This document shows, in pieces, positions 44,068-54,327 of a stretch of 64,000 bases of DNA (position 1 is the stretch's first letter; the number at the start of each line of letters is the position of its first letter). A program made the position numbers and the translations under genes. Below the pieces are notes generated by a model. That model saw nothing but the letters and a program-made list of their open reading frames with translations, did not search any database and was not told the DNA's origin. The DNA is from Komagataella phaffii GS115 (Eukaryota > Ascomycota > Pichiomycetes > Pichiales > Pichiaceae), in NCBI RefSeq assembly GCF_000027005.1, contig NC_012966.1:1674001-1738000 (forward strand), written 5' to 3'.

Positions 44068-46595
44068 TTATATGCTTAAGAGCGCAGCAACTCCAAACAA
44101 AGAATCAAATAAAAGGTTGTGAAGACCAAACCAGCTCAAGAAAAAAAGTAATTTGGGACTAAACACAGTCCAAATAAATAGATGAAACCTTAAATTGAAG
44201 CAGGACATTAGAAGACTGGAACCTGCCACCGAGTAAAATAACATGTTAAACAATAGTTTCAAACGAATCAGAGATTCAATTGGATTGTTCTGGGAAGCAG
44301 AATTCTTTATTAATTGCAATGATCCCAACGATGCTACAATTGGCAAGGACCAATTGGAAATGAAAGTTAGTATCCCTACCGGTATCACATCATAACTTCT
44401 TAACCCATTAAACGAATTGGAAAGGTCAATTGAAGAGAGAGCATTGGTGTTTCCCATGCAGAAAAATGAAAAATTCTGTAAGAGAAGGTTGTAGGTGAAC
44501 AAATATGAAGGAGAAGCTGAAGGTCCCAAAAGACGACATACTAGCTTTTGAACTAGTATCACACATACTAGCAGGCCCATGTTTTCCAATTTTGTCTGAT
44601 TCAATAGAAATAGATTGAATAGAGATAACAGCCCAGGAAAGATATGGCTTGATTTTCTATCCAATACAGATCGAAGCAAAGTTAATGCGGTCGTTACAGT
44701 ATAAATTTCAAACGACAACTGCAAAAGTGGGGTTACACAGTCCTTCCATTCATCTAATTTGTAGAAAGCTGTCACATAATTCAAGATGAAGCGCAGTAAG
44801 GGGGTGACCTTTAACTGCCCAGCTGCTGAGTAAAATCCAATCAGTTTAGCCAGCACACTTGAGAGTGCTTCAAAACATGAAACAATTGTTATGAAGGTTC
44901 GAAATCCAGTTGACTCTTTGTTAAATGATCTGTTGATATCATTCAGAACAACACAGTATGCCAGAATACCAATCGACCAAATGGATATGCTTGAACCCTG
45001 CAAAAGAGAAGACGTCGTCACGACGGATAGAATATTGAACTTTTGCCCACTATAATTCCATGCTCTCATTAACCGGAGAAATGCCATTATGGCAAAAAAA
45101 TTCCAGTACTTATGTTGTACTTTGATGTCTATGAGCAAGAAGTAGCTGAATAGAGAGAAGAGAACAATCAATCCCCACCAAGTTTGGTGCTCCTCTTCCA
45201 CCAAAGATGATCCATGCATCGTAACCGAATAGGTAAAGATGAATAGTTGTATAAGCTTGTCAACGTTCGTTTTACTTTGAAAATTGCAACTGAAATCGGC
45301 CAGTACTACCAGTGAACAGAGAAGAAAAAGAATGAAACCGAAATAGATATCAAAGTAGTTGTAATCAGAATATGAACTCATCAGAAAATCTTGGGCAGTA
45401 TTAATAAATGCGTGAATGGATGCTTCTTCTTCGACTTCAACGCTGTGAGCAAAGAGACTAGATAATAAATGAAAGTCAGAGTTGTCATCGTTTGTTTCAT
45501 TCAGTTCCCTTCCGAATGCCTCCTCAAGTATCCTTTTTAACTGATAAGCATTCTGAAAAAGCAGGGACTTTCTTTCATGTTCACAGTAAAGATTTAGGAT
45601 TTCAGGAATCAGCTTGCCAATGTTATTTTTGGGAATGGGAATACCCAGCAGACCTGATAGTGTAGGGACAAGGTCGATTTGTTGGATGATATCCAAGAAC
45701 TGGTACGAGTTAGTAATATCCTCTTGAGGAACAGTACGATTGGAGTGGAAAGAAAACTGCTCACTAATAAAAACTAGTCCAGCAGATGTTTCTCCTGCGG
45801 AAGAGCCTCCATGATTCCCAGCATCGTTCATACCATGATCACCCAAGAGTATCATCAGTGTATTAGGGTTGTTCAGAAGGTGCTTGCTGTATATTGTTTT
45901 TACAACTTCATCCATTTCTTTCTGTTTGGGAGGCATATTGGGAGAGTTTGGGCCACCCTTATGGCCAATATGATCCAAGCCCAAATAATGTAGGATCATA
46001 CAATCCCAGTCCTTCGCGTTCTGCAGTTCGTAATTCAAATGTCTCGTCACATTATTATCCACCTCAGTAAAATCTGCAACGTAAAAGCTTGATGTGCCAT
46101 CAACTTTATTGAAATATTCGGGAAACAGCTTAGTCCAAGTATCATCACCAAACATGTTCACTTTCGCTCCAGATTTCCACAACTGTTTGACCCAACTGTC
46201 TTGCTTACTTAGTGAGGATGATTGATCGTCCTCTGCTATATTCAAGATAGCATCTAGAAAACTCGGTGTGGAACCAGTGGTGATGGCCTTTAACCTGGGG
46301 AGAGTCACTGTAGGAGGATTTGAATAGGCTGTATATCCCAGAGCCTTGCCTCCATTCAGAAGACTATGGACAAACTCCATTGAAGAGTGGTTAGAAAAAA
46401 CGAAATCACTCCTCAGTGCATCAACAACCATAAATATGAGTTTATCAAATTTAGGGTCAGGCACTTGATAATTTTCTATACAATGCTGATCACCCTCCCC
46501 CTGTAGTACAGCTTTCACGGGAAAAAACCTTTTAGAAACCAAATATATCCGATACATTGCACTATGTAGAGTACCAACAGCAGATAAATCTTCAT
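44068..46595 (-). CDS. LAS21: GPI ethanolamine phosphate transferase 2 (Las21/PIG-G), frameshifted in this sequence
   Basis: ER multi-span enzyme that adds ethanolamine phosphate to the second mannose of GPI anchors. The lumenal alkaline-phosphatase-fold domain has KLIFMVVDALRSDFVF (metal Asp), MFGDDTWTKLFPEYF, HYLGLDHIGHKGGP and LLGDHGMNDAGNHGGSSAGE. About 10 membrane spans follow. The natural N-terminus is ATG 46595 (MKIYLLLVLYIVQCIGYIWF then LKGFFP). The frame breaks at a homopolymer (46522-46527, six A on the plus strand); with seven the reading is LKGFFPVKAVLQGEG. Corrected length 842 residues (Saccharomyces 830). The downstream frame alone lacks a good start. Confidence 0.9.
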
Positions 46596-46771
46596 GCTTA
46601 CACAATAAGAAACAAATAAGTTGTTTATGAGAATATGAGAGCGGTGAAAAGATAGCACTGGAGAGACAAATCCTTCCTTACATACCAGCTGTAGATGGCA
46701 TAATTCGCGAATAATGTAGCTGAAATAAAACTCAATGGGTAGCTTACCCCTTGCAACAATATCTTGCTTCA

Positions 46772-47188
46772 ATGCTTCGTTTCCGCCTGCGAAATTTGCT
46801 ATCAAAGAACGTCATACGACTAAACCATTCATCTTCTTTCAAACCAGAATTTGTGCCAGGACCTCCTAAATTACCTAAAAAGGAACAAGAGGAATTTGAA
46901 AAATTGCAAAAAATAGCAAACTCACAATCGGCTATCGACCAGTACAATAATTCACTAAAGGATCACCCTTCTAACATGCAGGCTGTCTCTGAGGGACGAG
47001 CATTTTCAGAGCAACGTCCACCAATCCTAAAATCCGATATTGGAGCTTTCTCTCCGGAGTACCTCAAGACTGTGGCAGAGTTTGAAGGTGAAAAAAATCC
47101 AGAAACTGGAGAGGTAGGAGGCCCAAAACAAGATCCTCTCAGAAGATCTTCTGAATGGACATACAACGGGCGAACTATTGATTTTTAA
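46772..47188 (+). CDS. SDH8: succinate dehydrogenase assembly factor Sdh8 (SDHAF4)
   Basis: A 138-residue mitochondrial protein that binds flavinylated Sdh1 during complex II assembly. The start at 46772 (MLRFRLRNLLSKNVIRLNHS) gives a strong presequence. The diagnostic C-terminus is intact: NPETGEVGGPKQDPLRRSSE followed by WTYNGRTIDF. The charged linker (KEQEEFEKLQKIANSQSAID) is like other fungal homologues. It is divergent from LAS21 over about 175 bp. Confidence 0.92.
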   Translation: MLRFRLRNLLSKNVIRLNHSSSFKPEFVPGPPKLPKKEQEEFEKLQKIANSQSAIDQYNNSLKDHPSNMQAVSEGRAFSEQRPPILKSDIGAFSPEYLKTVAEFEGEKNPETGEVGGPKQDPLRRSSEWTYNGRTIDF

Positions 47189-47265
47189 AATGTTACGTAT
47201 CGTATATGACATTATGCCCTACTGTCCCCCTAACCGCATTCAATCTTCACACTTAGATCAAACGC

Positions 47266-47736
47266 TCAAGCAGATTCATGCAAGTCTAACACAGCCAGTT
47301 TATCATTGACCAGGCGTAACTGCTTAGACAACAATTGCCGAGCTTCGCGTGATTTCTGCTCATTTCTAATTAATTGTTCTTTCATGTTTTTCCAGCTGTT
47401 GAATTCCAGCGGACGGTTACTTGTGAGTACTTCTTTAACCGTTGGGATTAAAAGTGATGCATTTGTTTTGTTTTTGTTGTAGGTCTGTAATTTCATTTGG
47501 AGGTATTCCACTTGATTCACTAGAAACTTAAACTGTGATTGAATTCCTTGCTCTCTATTGACAACTTTGGCCTTTATTAAATTCAATTCTCTGAAGTACT
47601 CCTTCTCAGCAGCAGATATTGGTAGCGACTTCCTAGTGGATGATTCTAAACTGCACAAAAGTGCGGTCAACGAAGACTGAATAGAGGAGCATCTCGATTT
47701 CATTCTTTCCAGCCTATTGGAGTACTGAGTAAACAT
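47266..47736 (-). CDS. coiled-coil C-terminal part of Nup82, separated by a stop codon
   Basis: A 156-codon frame from ATG 47736, rich in heptads (YFRELNLIKAKVVNREQGIQ, LVNQVEYLQMKLQTY, EQKSREARQLLSKQLRLVND). It is in the same reading frame as the upstream 571-residue Nup82 frame, separated by TAA (47764-47766) and nine further codons. Together the two would make about 740 residues, near the 713 of Saccharomyces Nup82, whose C-terminal third is coiled coil. Either one gene is interrupted, or this is a separate small coiled-coil ORF. Confidence 0.55.
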   Translation of the reverse strand: MFTQYSNRLERMKSRCSSIQSSLTALLCSLESSTRKSLPISAAEKEYFRELNLIKAKVVNREQGIQSQFKFLVNQVEYLQMKLQTYNKNKTNASLLIPTVKEVLTSNRPLEFNSWKNMKEQLIRNEQKSREARQLLSKQLRLVNDKLAVLDLHESA

Positions 47737-47763
47737 ATATTTCACTGCAGCAGCGTGTGAATC

Positions 47764-49479
47764 TTAGTTTTTTTTTGTTTTCATAAAGTCTATAATTTGA
47801 TCTTTGAATTCTTTCTGCTGCAATGCGAGTCTATGCAAAAGCATCAATGACAGCTTATTGAGTGCAAAAATTCGATGCAACATCTCATCACCAAGTTTTT
47901 GCACCTCCATGAGGGTGGCCTCATCGGAAACAAAAGAGCCAACGGAAATGGTTCGCAAGTGCTCAGCATTTTTTCGCTTTATAGATTCCAGAAAACGAAA
48001 TACTTCCTGAAAAGGTATGTTCATGAGAGAATTTTTACGCACCGTTGCTATTAATCTTTCAATAGGTTTACTGACTTGCTGACACAAAATGCTTTGCGAA
48101 GGTGCAACAACAACTGAGGTTGGAATCGTGACACATTCTACAGTTTGCTTCGTTAGTATTATCGCTTTCTTACCTTCAGCGAAACCAGTTAACTGTGCTA
48201 CGCCAAGGACAGTGTCCGAAAAACTGGAACCGTCCCTATGCCGCAGCTTTGAAAGCCTGGGTTCCCTGTTATCAGCAGTTAACAAATGGTAATCACGATT
48301 CTTTATCAACACTGAGTTAAATGAAGGGAACATTAGACATTTGGATTGAGTTTTAAAGTGGGCGATGACAGTCAACACCGAACCATTATGAGAGCCTATG
48401 TCATTCCTAACATTCTTACTTCTCCATTTCATACACAAATCTTTTTGTTGTCTCAGAACCAAAATACTTCCATTACTCCAGGAGCTAACTAGAATCACTT
48501 GATCCTGTGAGTTAACGTGGCAAATATCAATACCGTCCTCTGTGTACAGTTCATCAGGAAATTTCGAGATGATCAATGGTCCCTGCAACTCCATGGAATT
48601 AATGAGATCTATGTTTACTGGTATCACGTAATGCTTCTCAACTAAGCCAGTCGTTTTACTAATTTTAAACTCAACGGGGAACTTTTCCTTATTTTTCAGC
48701 ATTTGTGAAACAAGTTTAAGTTGAACAAGAGCTTCGATACTATCTGGACTACTCTTAGCTAGTTCAATAGTTTGATCTGTTAGTTGTTTCAAGAATGAGA
48801 GAGAAACGGACAAAATGGTGGGGAAAAATGGAAAAATAGTGTACACATCACCAATCTCTGTGTTAACATACAATGATAAAGAGCCCACAGCATTCACGGA
48901 TGATCCAAAACTAATAGACGTTGCATTTAATGTGTCTTGGTAACCCAACCCTTTGCATTCAAGTTTTTCATTCAAAGGAAAGATATGGAACGGGATTTCA
49001 GACGATAAATTTATGTCAAATGATCGCACACAGCCATCTGAAGCCAACACGACAACATTCGACTCAGCTTTGCTCACCTCATTAAATAAAACTTTGCAAA
49101 TATCTGTAGACTCAAACTTTCCAACCACTTGCGATTTAGCATACAAGATACCATCAGACGTTGATGCAACTGCTTCACTGGTGGGTAGCGATACCAACAT
49201 CAAATTCTTAGCTCCATGAAGTGCCATTAAAGTTCCAGAGTTGTTCAACAAAGCTTTAACCGGATCAAATCCTATGGTCTCTGATAACTGCAGTAGTTTG
49301 TATTGTGAAGAGTGGACATTGCAGGTTCTAATTGATCTTTGAGTTACAAGGAAGAGTTCGTCATCGTTCCTAGAACAAAGCAGGTCAAAATTCAAAATGC
49401 TCTCTTCAAGCAGCTGTTCCGATGAAGCATTAAACCCAAGATCTTCTGTAAACTTGAATATTGGATGGTTGAGGTCCAT
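47764..49479 (-). CDS. NUP82: nucleoporin Nup82 (N-terminal propeller and first coiled coil)
   Basis: A 571-residue frame resembling Nup82/Nup88, the cytoplasmic-face nucleoporin that anchors Nup159 and Nsp1 for mRNA export. The N-terminus MDLNHPIFKFTEDLGFNASS is followed by beta-propeller strands (LFLVTQRSIRTCNV, LMALHGAKNLMLVSLP, DICHVNSQDQVILVSSWSNG, SILVLRQQKD). After about residue 490 the sequence becomes helical (FLESIKRKNAEHLRTISVGS, LMLLHRLALQQKEFKDQIID). The frame stops right after an A-rich codon run (KTKKN), where homologues continue as coiled coil. Identification rests on architecture and N-terminal pattern. Confidence 0.7.
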   Translation of the reverse strand: MDLNHPIFKFTEDLGFNASSEQLLEESILNFDLLCSRNDDELFLVTQRSIRTCNVHSSQYKLLQLSETIGFDPVKALLNNSGTLMALHGAKNLMLVSLPTSEAVASTSDGILYAKSQVVGKFESTDICKVLFNEVSKAESNVVVLASDGCVRSFDINLSSEIPFHIFPLNEKLECKGLGYQDTLNATSISFGSSVNAVGSLSLYVNTEIGDVYTIFPFFPTILSVSLSFLKQLTDQTIELAKSSPDSIEALVQLKLVSQMLKNKEKFPVEFKISKTTGLVEKHYVIPVNIDLINSMELQGPLIISKFPDELYTEDGIDICHVNSQDQVILVSSWSNGSILVLRQQKDLCMKWRSKNVRNDIGSHNGSVLTVIAHFKTQSKCLMFPSFNSVLIKNRDYHLLTADNREPRLSKLRHRDGSSFSDTVLGVAQLTGFAEGKKAIILTKQTVECVTIPTSVVVAPSQSILCQQVSKPIERLIATVRKNSLMNIPFQEVFRFLESIKRKNAEHLRTISVGSFVSDEATLMEVQKLGDEMLHRIFALNKLSLMLLHRLALQQKEFKDQIIDFMKTKKN

Positions 49480-49612
49480 AGTATTGTATAAGTTGGAAAA
49501 GTGATAAAGACAAGAGGACGTAATAGAATAGAAGGATTACGTACAGAGGATAAAGGCTTGGGCGCGAATTCAGAGAAAAATGAAATTCATAAGGGCTGAT
49601 TTATGGGATCTC

Positions 49613-52285
49613 TTATTTACTGTTACATCTACAACTGCAGTCAGGAATTGCACACACGAAATGTTTGGAGAACCAGTGTTCTGCATGCCCCGCATGCATC
49701 CCGTGGTTGCAGGTCAAACAATAGCTAAACCAATTTTGGAACTGGGAATGGTCTTTGTTCATATCTGCTGTTTGGATAGCCACCGCAAAGGAATCGTCTT
49801 CTGGAGCTGCAGCTCCTAGAGACAAGAGGCAAATGGAACAATGGGGAAATTGAGAATGACAGTGAAGGCAGCGCGTACCGCTAGCTATTGGACGATGGCA
49901 CCGAGTACATTGCAAATATACCTGGCGTGGTACCAGTCCTTTAGATGAAGACGACGGGAACAATGACTTTGATAGTTTGGTTCTAGCAACATCAAACTGG
50001 GCACGGACCGAGAAGGCTCCCCAACTATTCAGAACCGTTCGATAAGCATCGATCCATGCGTTGGCCCTCTTATCCACAAAGAACCGGGGACAACCATATG
50101 AGCAAAGCAGGGATGCAGTTTGCACATCGGCGGTACGATCCACGTAAGATTGCAGCAGATCCATTCCCGTCGGTGTAATTCCAGTCAAAACGAGGCCTTC
50201 TATTTCCCCACGAGCAATCACCGTCTTAGAAACCCTATCAAGAAACATATCTAGGTCATGATCAGGAAGAAATCTGAGGGCAACGCCTAGCCGCTCTCTT
50301 AGCGGCAGTGCTGTTTCACTCAACACGTCCCACCAATCATTATCCGCAACGAACGCAAAAATCACTCTCAGATAAGGATTCTGCAATTCGGAAGCCATCC
50401 TGCGACATTGGTCCCTCCAAACGGAAGTACCACTCAAAGAATTTGATTGAAGATATCCAGCTATTGCGGCTCCTATCACTCGAGTTTCTTGAGATGGCGA
50501 ACTTGCAAGAATCTCCACTGCCCTGGCCACATCACCGTGAAACACTGCCCAGCCCGCAGCTTTCTCGTGCAATCCTAGCTCAACTAACCTTTCCAGTTTC
50601 TGATGAAGTTCTTCAATCCCAAAATCCCAGCCAGCAACGACTAGGCATAGGCGGCGTTGCGTTTCCTTAGCAGATTTTACCTTCACACCAATACCTGGCT
50701 CTCTTTTCGAAATAATAACGTGAGCTGCTTCTATAAAGTACTCTTGTTCTAGAAAAGCTGGGTGTAACCTATGCTGTGATTTTAATGCATCGATGCCGAT
50801 CCAGATACCAAGAACTCCTTCATATGCCAGGTCTACGCCTTCTGTTTTCATGGTACCATTAAATACGTTCGAATTGTTGATTGCCAACCATTTCCAAACA
50901 TTTCGTAAACCTAAATCGTTTGGTTTTAGTTCCTCTAAGATGACAATATTGGAGCCTGCATCCGTTGAATATCCTCTGATGGTCCTGTAACGCATCAAAG
51001 TACAAGCGTCGTCCAATATTAAAGCATCAGTTGCAGAATCTGTAGCATGTTCAACAATTGTTCTTGAATTAGCAGGTCTATCCTCCATTTCTGAAGCTTT
51101 ATCGGCAACATCATCTAATATTGAATCTTGGGCATGTGCTAGTGCAGTGTTTTCGATAGCTCCAATTCGTGTGTACATACCTTCACTGCTTGCTAAAGTG
51201 ATGTCGTTGAAACAGCTCCACGTTATAGCCTGAGCTGGCTCATGAAGAGACATTCGAAAGATTGTTCCGGATTGCCGCATGCATATAATATCCACTCCAA
51301 AATCTGTATCTTGTCTTGGAGCGTAATCATAGGATACAACGCGATCATATGTAGTAGCAACATCTACCACTGATGCTACGAACAGTTCATTATCCTCGTA
51401 TCGGTCAACTGATCTAGAACACAAACGTGAGCCGGTCTGCCACCTACGAATAAGTTCGCCACTGAAAAGCGTTGAGAACTCACCAGGTCGCACAGAGCTC
51501 AATCTCAAACAAGATGAACCAGTAGGGATTAGCCTCGAAAATGATAGTAAGGGATACTCAGTTATCACCGATCCAGCTCCAGTACTGTGTAACTTTCTTC
51601 GATCCCAAAATGCCAAGGTACCATCTTCACCGCTAGATGTAAATATGTTTGGGTTATAAGGGTCTCTCTGTATACCAGATGTACATCTTGTCGCCACCTG
51701 GAGAGAAACAGCGTCGGCACGTAAATCTAACTCTCTCAGAAACTTATACCCACCTGCCAATAATGCTTCTTGCTCATGTTGAATAAATTCTGTGCTCACA
51801 ACCCCCTCATTAGGAAAAAATTGTGACATAGGCTGTGCTGAAATTCCTCGACTGCTGGCATGCCGAATGTCCCAAATCTGAACACTGTGATCTTGTCTAG
51901 CTTTGTCGTAACCAACACTTAGTAAGCCACCAGTTGAACTAATAGCAACACTGTTGCAAGGGCGCAGTTGTTTTGGCTTAAGCAAAATAGCTGACCCAGA
52001 CGCTCCGTCAATCATGTCAGTAATATGTGTGACTCCATCTAGTTGGCCGACGGCAACTATACCAAAATCTCGTGGAGAATAAGTTGCAGTTTGAATGTTC
52101 TCAAAATGAGTGCGGGTTGATATTTTTCGAATCTCTGAATCTGCTGTCTCATGAATTGAAATCTCTTCACCGTTGGGATGAACACATACAAACGAATTGA
52201 TGGGGCCATTGTTCCATGTAGTGGCTCTTAGAACAATTCCTGACATGTAAAGATTAATTAGTAGCCGACTATACAAAAATTCCAT
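49613..52285 (-). CDS. SEA4: SEACAT complex subunit Sea4 (Mios homologue)
   Basis: An 890-residue (851 if started at the second Met, 52246) component of the SEA/GATOR2 complex on the vacuole that relays amino-acid signals to TORC1. The N-terminal WD40 propeller includes SVQIWDIRHAS, SGEDGTLAFWDRRK and FSTLFSGELIRRWQTG. A helical solenoid follows. The C-terminal zinc module has CTRCHRPIASGTRCLHCHSQ, FPHCSICLLSLG, and CLTCNHGMHAGHAEHWFSKH with CAIPDCSCRC, the RING-like arrangement of Mios/Sea4. The second Met (MSGIVLRATTWNN) resembles the family start better. Confidence 0.87.
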   Translation of the reverse strand: MEFLYSRLLINLYMSGIVLRATTWNNGPINSFVCVHPNGEEISIHETADSEIRKISTRTHFENIQTATYSPRDFGIVAVGQLDGVTHITDMIDGASGSAILLKPKQLRPCNSVAISSTGGLLSVGYDKARQDHSVQIWDIRHASSRGISAQPMSQFFPNEGVVSTEFIQHEQEALLAGGYKFLRELDLRADAVSLQVATRCTSGIQRDPYNPNIFTSSGEDGTLAFWDRRKLHSTGAGSVITEYPLLSFSRLIPTGSSCLRLSSVRPGEFSTLFSGELIRRWQTGSRLCSRSVDRYEDNELFVASVVDVATTYDRVVSYDYAPRQDTDFGVDIICMRQSGTIFRMSLHEPAQAITWSCFNDITLASSEGMYTRIGAIENTALAHAQDSILDDVADKASEMEDRPANSRTIVEHATDSATDALILDDACTLMRYRTIRGYSTDAGSNIVILEELKPNDLGLRNVWKWLAINNSNVFNGTMKTEGVDLAYEGVLGIWIGIDALKSQHRLHPAFLEQEYFIEAAHVIISKREPGIGVKVKSAKETQRRLCLVVAGWDFGIEELHQKLERLVELGLHEKAAGWAVFHGDVARAVEILASSPSQETRVIGAAIAGYLQSNSLSGTSVWRDQCRRMASELQNPYLRVIFAFVADNDWWDVLSETALPLRERLGVALRFLPDHDLDMFLDRVSKTVIARGEIEGLVLTGITPTGMDLLQSYVDRTADVQTASLLCSYGCPRFFVDKRANAWIDAYRTVLNSWGAFSVRAQFDVARTKLSKSLFPSSSSKGLVPRQVYLQCTRCHRPIASGTRCLHCHSQFPHCSICLLSLGAAAPEDDSFAVAIQTADMNKDHSQFQNWFSYCLTCNHGMHAGHAEHWFSKHFVCAIPDCSCRCNSK

Positions 52286-52396
52286 TCAAATCGCGGTTTT
52301 CTATCTATTCTTGTCGGAAGTTTGTTTGTCTCTCTTACACCAACAAAGTACAATACCTTTTACCCATGCCAAATGACACAACCGTATCACCTTTTG

Positions 52397-54327
52397 TTAC
52401 AATGCATCACTCAAATTCTCCTCTGCCAAAACTTCTTTTCCGATCCACGGCACAAACCTGATATCTGTTGTTTCGTTGGTATCCATATAATTTGATCGAA
52501 GAAAGTCTTTGTCTCCCAATAGATGGTGTTCCAGCTTTGAAGCCTCTAGATAAACCGAAGGAGCAAGTTTCCTCCATCGATTAAATCTTCGCACAAAAAT
52601 GGTAAATTTTGTGGTAAATTCTGATACAGTTTTGAAGTGGTAACTATCTAGATGATTTAAAAGATCATTGAATTGTTGATTCTGTGAAAGAAGATATTTT
52701 TCAGAAGAATTCAGATTGTTCAAAACATGATTTCGAATGATATATGTGGCTGGAAAATTTAGGAGCTCCATAGTACCCACTCTAAAATCAACAGTCCCTA
52801 ACTGTAACTCAGACCTCAAAACTATTCTCATAGCGAGTTTGCTCAGTTGTTGAACGTCTCTCTTCAAAATGCTTAACGATTCTATACGTTCTGAAATCTC
52901 CTTAGACGACATTTGACCGTAGTAATGTATTGGATCTAGTCTTTTAATCAGGGACAGCCCGTATTTTGCTTGTCGTTTAAGCGCCCAGTAACCGCATAGT
53001 TCGTAGATAGTGGCCTTGGGAGAGTCTACATGGATGTTAAAATCGTCAAAGAAATGCCCTAATTTATTTGCAAACATTTCCGGTGCTATGTGAGTCCCTG
53101 ACGATGTCCTCCAAGAAAAAACGTCACCTTCTTCAGGGCCCAATAGTGAGACCTGTCGGCTAAATCCACGTTGGCAATATCGTCTTGTTCGGCAAATTCC
53201 TTGATCCAAATCTAACTTTCCGTTTGAAGGTATAGGCGAATGCTTGTCGCAGTAGCTAACTAAGTAGCGAGGATTGTTTAGGCACGCTTGTAACCCTTTA
53301 CTTAAATCCAAAAACAAGCCCGCTCGCTTGGCGCATGTCACATGGTACGCAGTAAAACAGTTCTTGTTGGAACACTGAATACATGCGCCTATCTTAAGCT
53401 TGCAAATAAAGCATTTGAGCTTCCAACGGCTTCGAGGAATTAATTGAGTACCTTCAATGGGCTCCATGTATATCGGATTAGCAAAATATAACTCGTTGAT
53501 CCATAATCCACATATTATGTGACTCCATGAACCTGTATCCGTCTGTTTGAAGGCACCAGTAACAGACGGACAAAACTGGCATCTCTTGGGTGCACCTTTG
53601 GCTATAATGCATCGCCTACAAAACCAGGGCCCTTCAGGAATAAACGTTATTCCATAGCATTCCTGATGCACTGCTATGTTACATCCATCGCAGAATATAA
53701 TCACATTATTGACATCGCAGTCACTCTCATTGCATACTGCGCACGGTTGATCTTCTGCATATATTCCAATGCCATCATCTGATCCATACTTACTATCTCG
53801 AAGCGTTTCTGAAGCTTGATTAGGGGGAAGAAGCTTCTCTAAAAAAACCACTGGAACTCAAGGTAAGTCATTGCAACCTCTAAAATCTCTAGCGATACTT
53901 TTGAAAGTCTTGCTCCTTTTCTTCGTTCATTGAGGAGTTTAAGATAGCAATAATCCTGTTCGTCAATATCGTAAAGGACTTCAAAACAATTATCACAGTT
54001 AGAAACACCTTTAACAAGACTATTAGTCTTCATATTTCCTCTCCCATACAATTCGGCATGCCTTTTTTGTTTACGAAGATATCCAAGAGTTCGAAAATCA
54101 GCGTTGCGGACCTTGGAGTCATGCAGCCTAGATTTATACCGCGTATTCCTAAACGAAGGGAATCTCTTCGTAGATGCATCCAAAAAAAAACCAGATCTAG
54201 TTGATTGGCGTTGATTTTGTTTAAACCTTTTGGCCAGTATTATTCGGAGAGGAGCTTTCTCATCTAAATCGGGATAAAACTCCCTGTAATCAGTTTCTTC
54301 CCTAGGTTTATCGATGTTGTATACCAT
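52397..54327 (-). CDS. NTO1: NuA3 subunit Nto1 (BRPF-like PHD protein), frameshifted in this sequence
   Basis: PHD-finger scaffold of the NuA3 histone H3 acetyltransferase. The start at 54327 (MVYNIDKPREETDYREFYPD) leads to the EPC-N-like segment FEVLYDIDEQDYCYLKLLNE. This is followed after the break by the PHD1-zinc knuckle-PHD2 module: CAVCNESDCDVNNVIIFCDG, IAVHQECYGITFIPEGPWFC, GSWSHIICGLWINELYF and AYHVTCAKRAGLFLDL. The frame breaks at seven A on the plus strand (53841-53847). With eight, the sequence reads TYLEFQWFFLEKLLPPNQ continuously. Corrected length is 643 residues (Saccharomyces 748). A bromodomain is absent, as in yeast Nto1. Confidence 0.88.

Noticed and set aside
47737..47776. 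Intron joining the two NUP82 frames
   Set aside because: A branch-like ACTAAG and a CTGCAG acceptor are present, but no GT donor occurs near the end of the first frame, and more distant donors would delete conserved helix.
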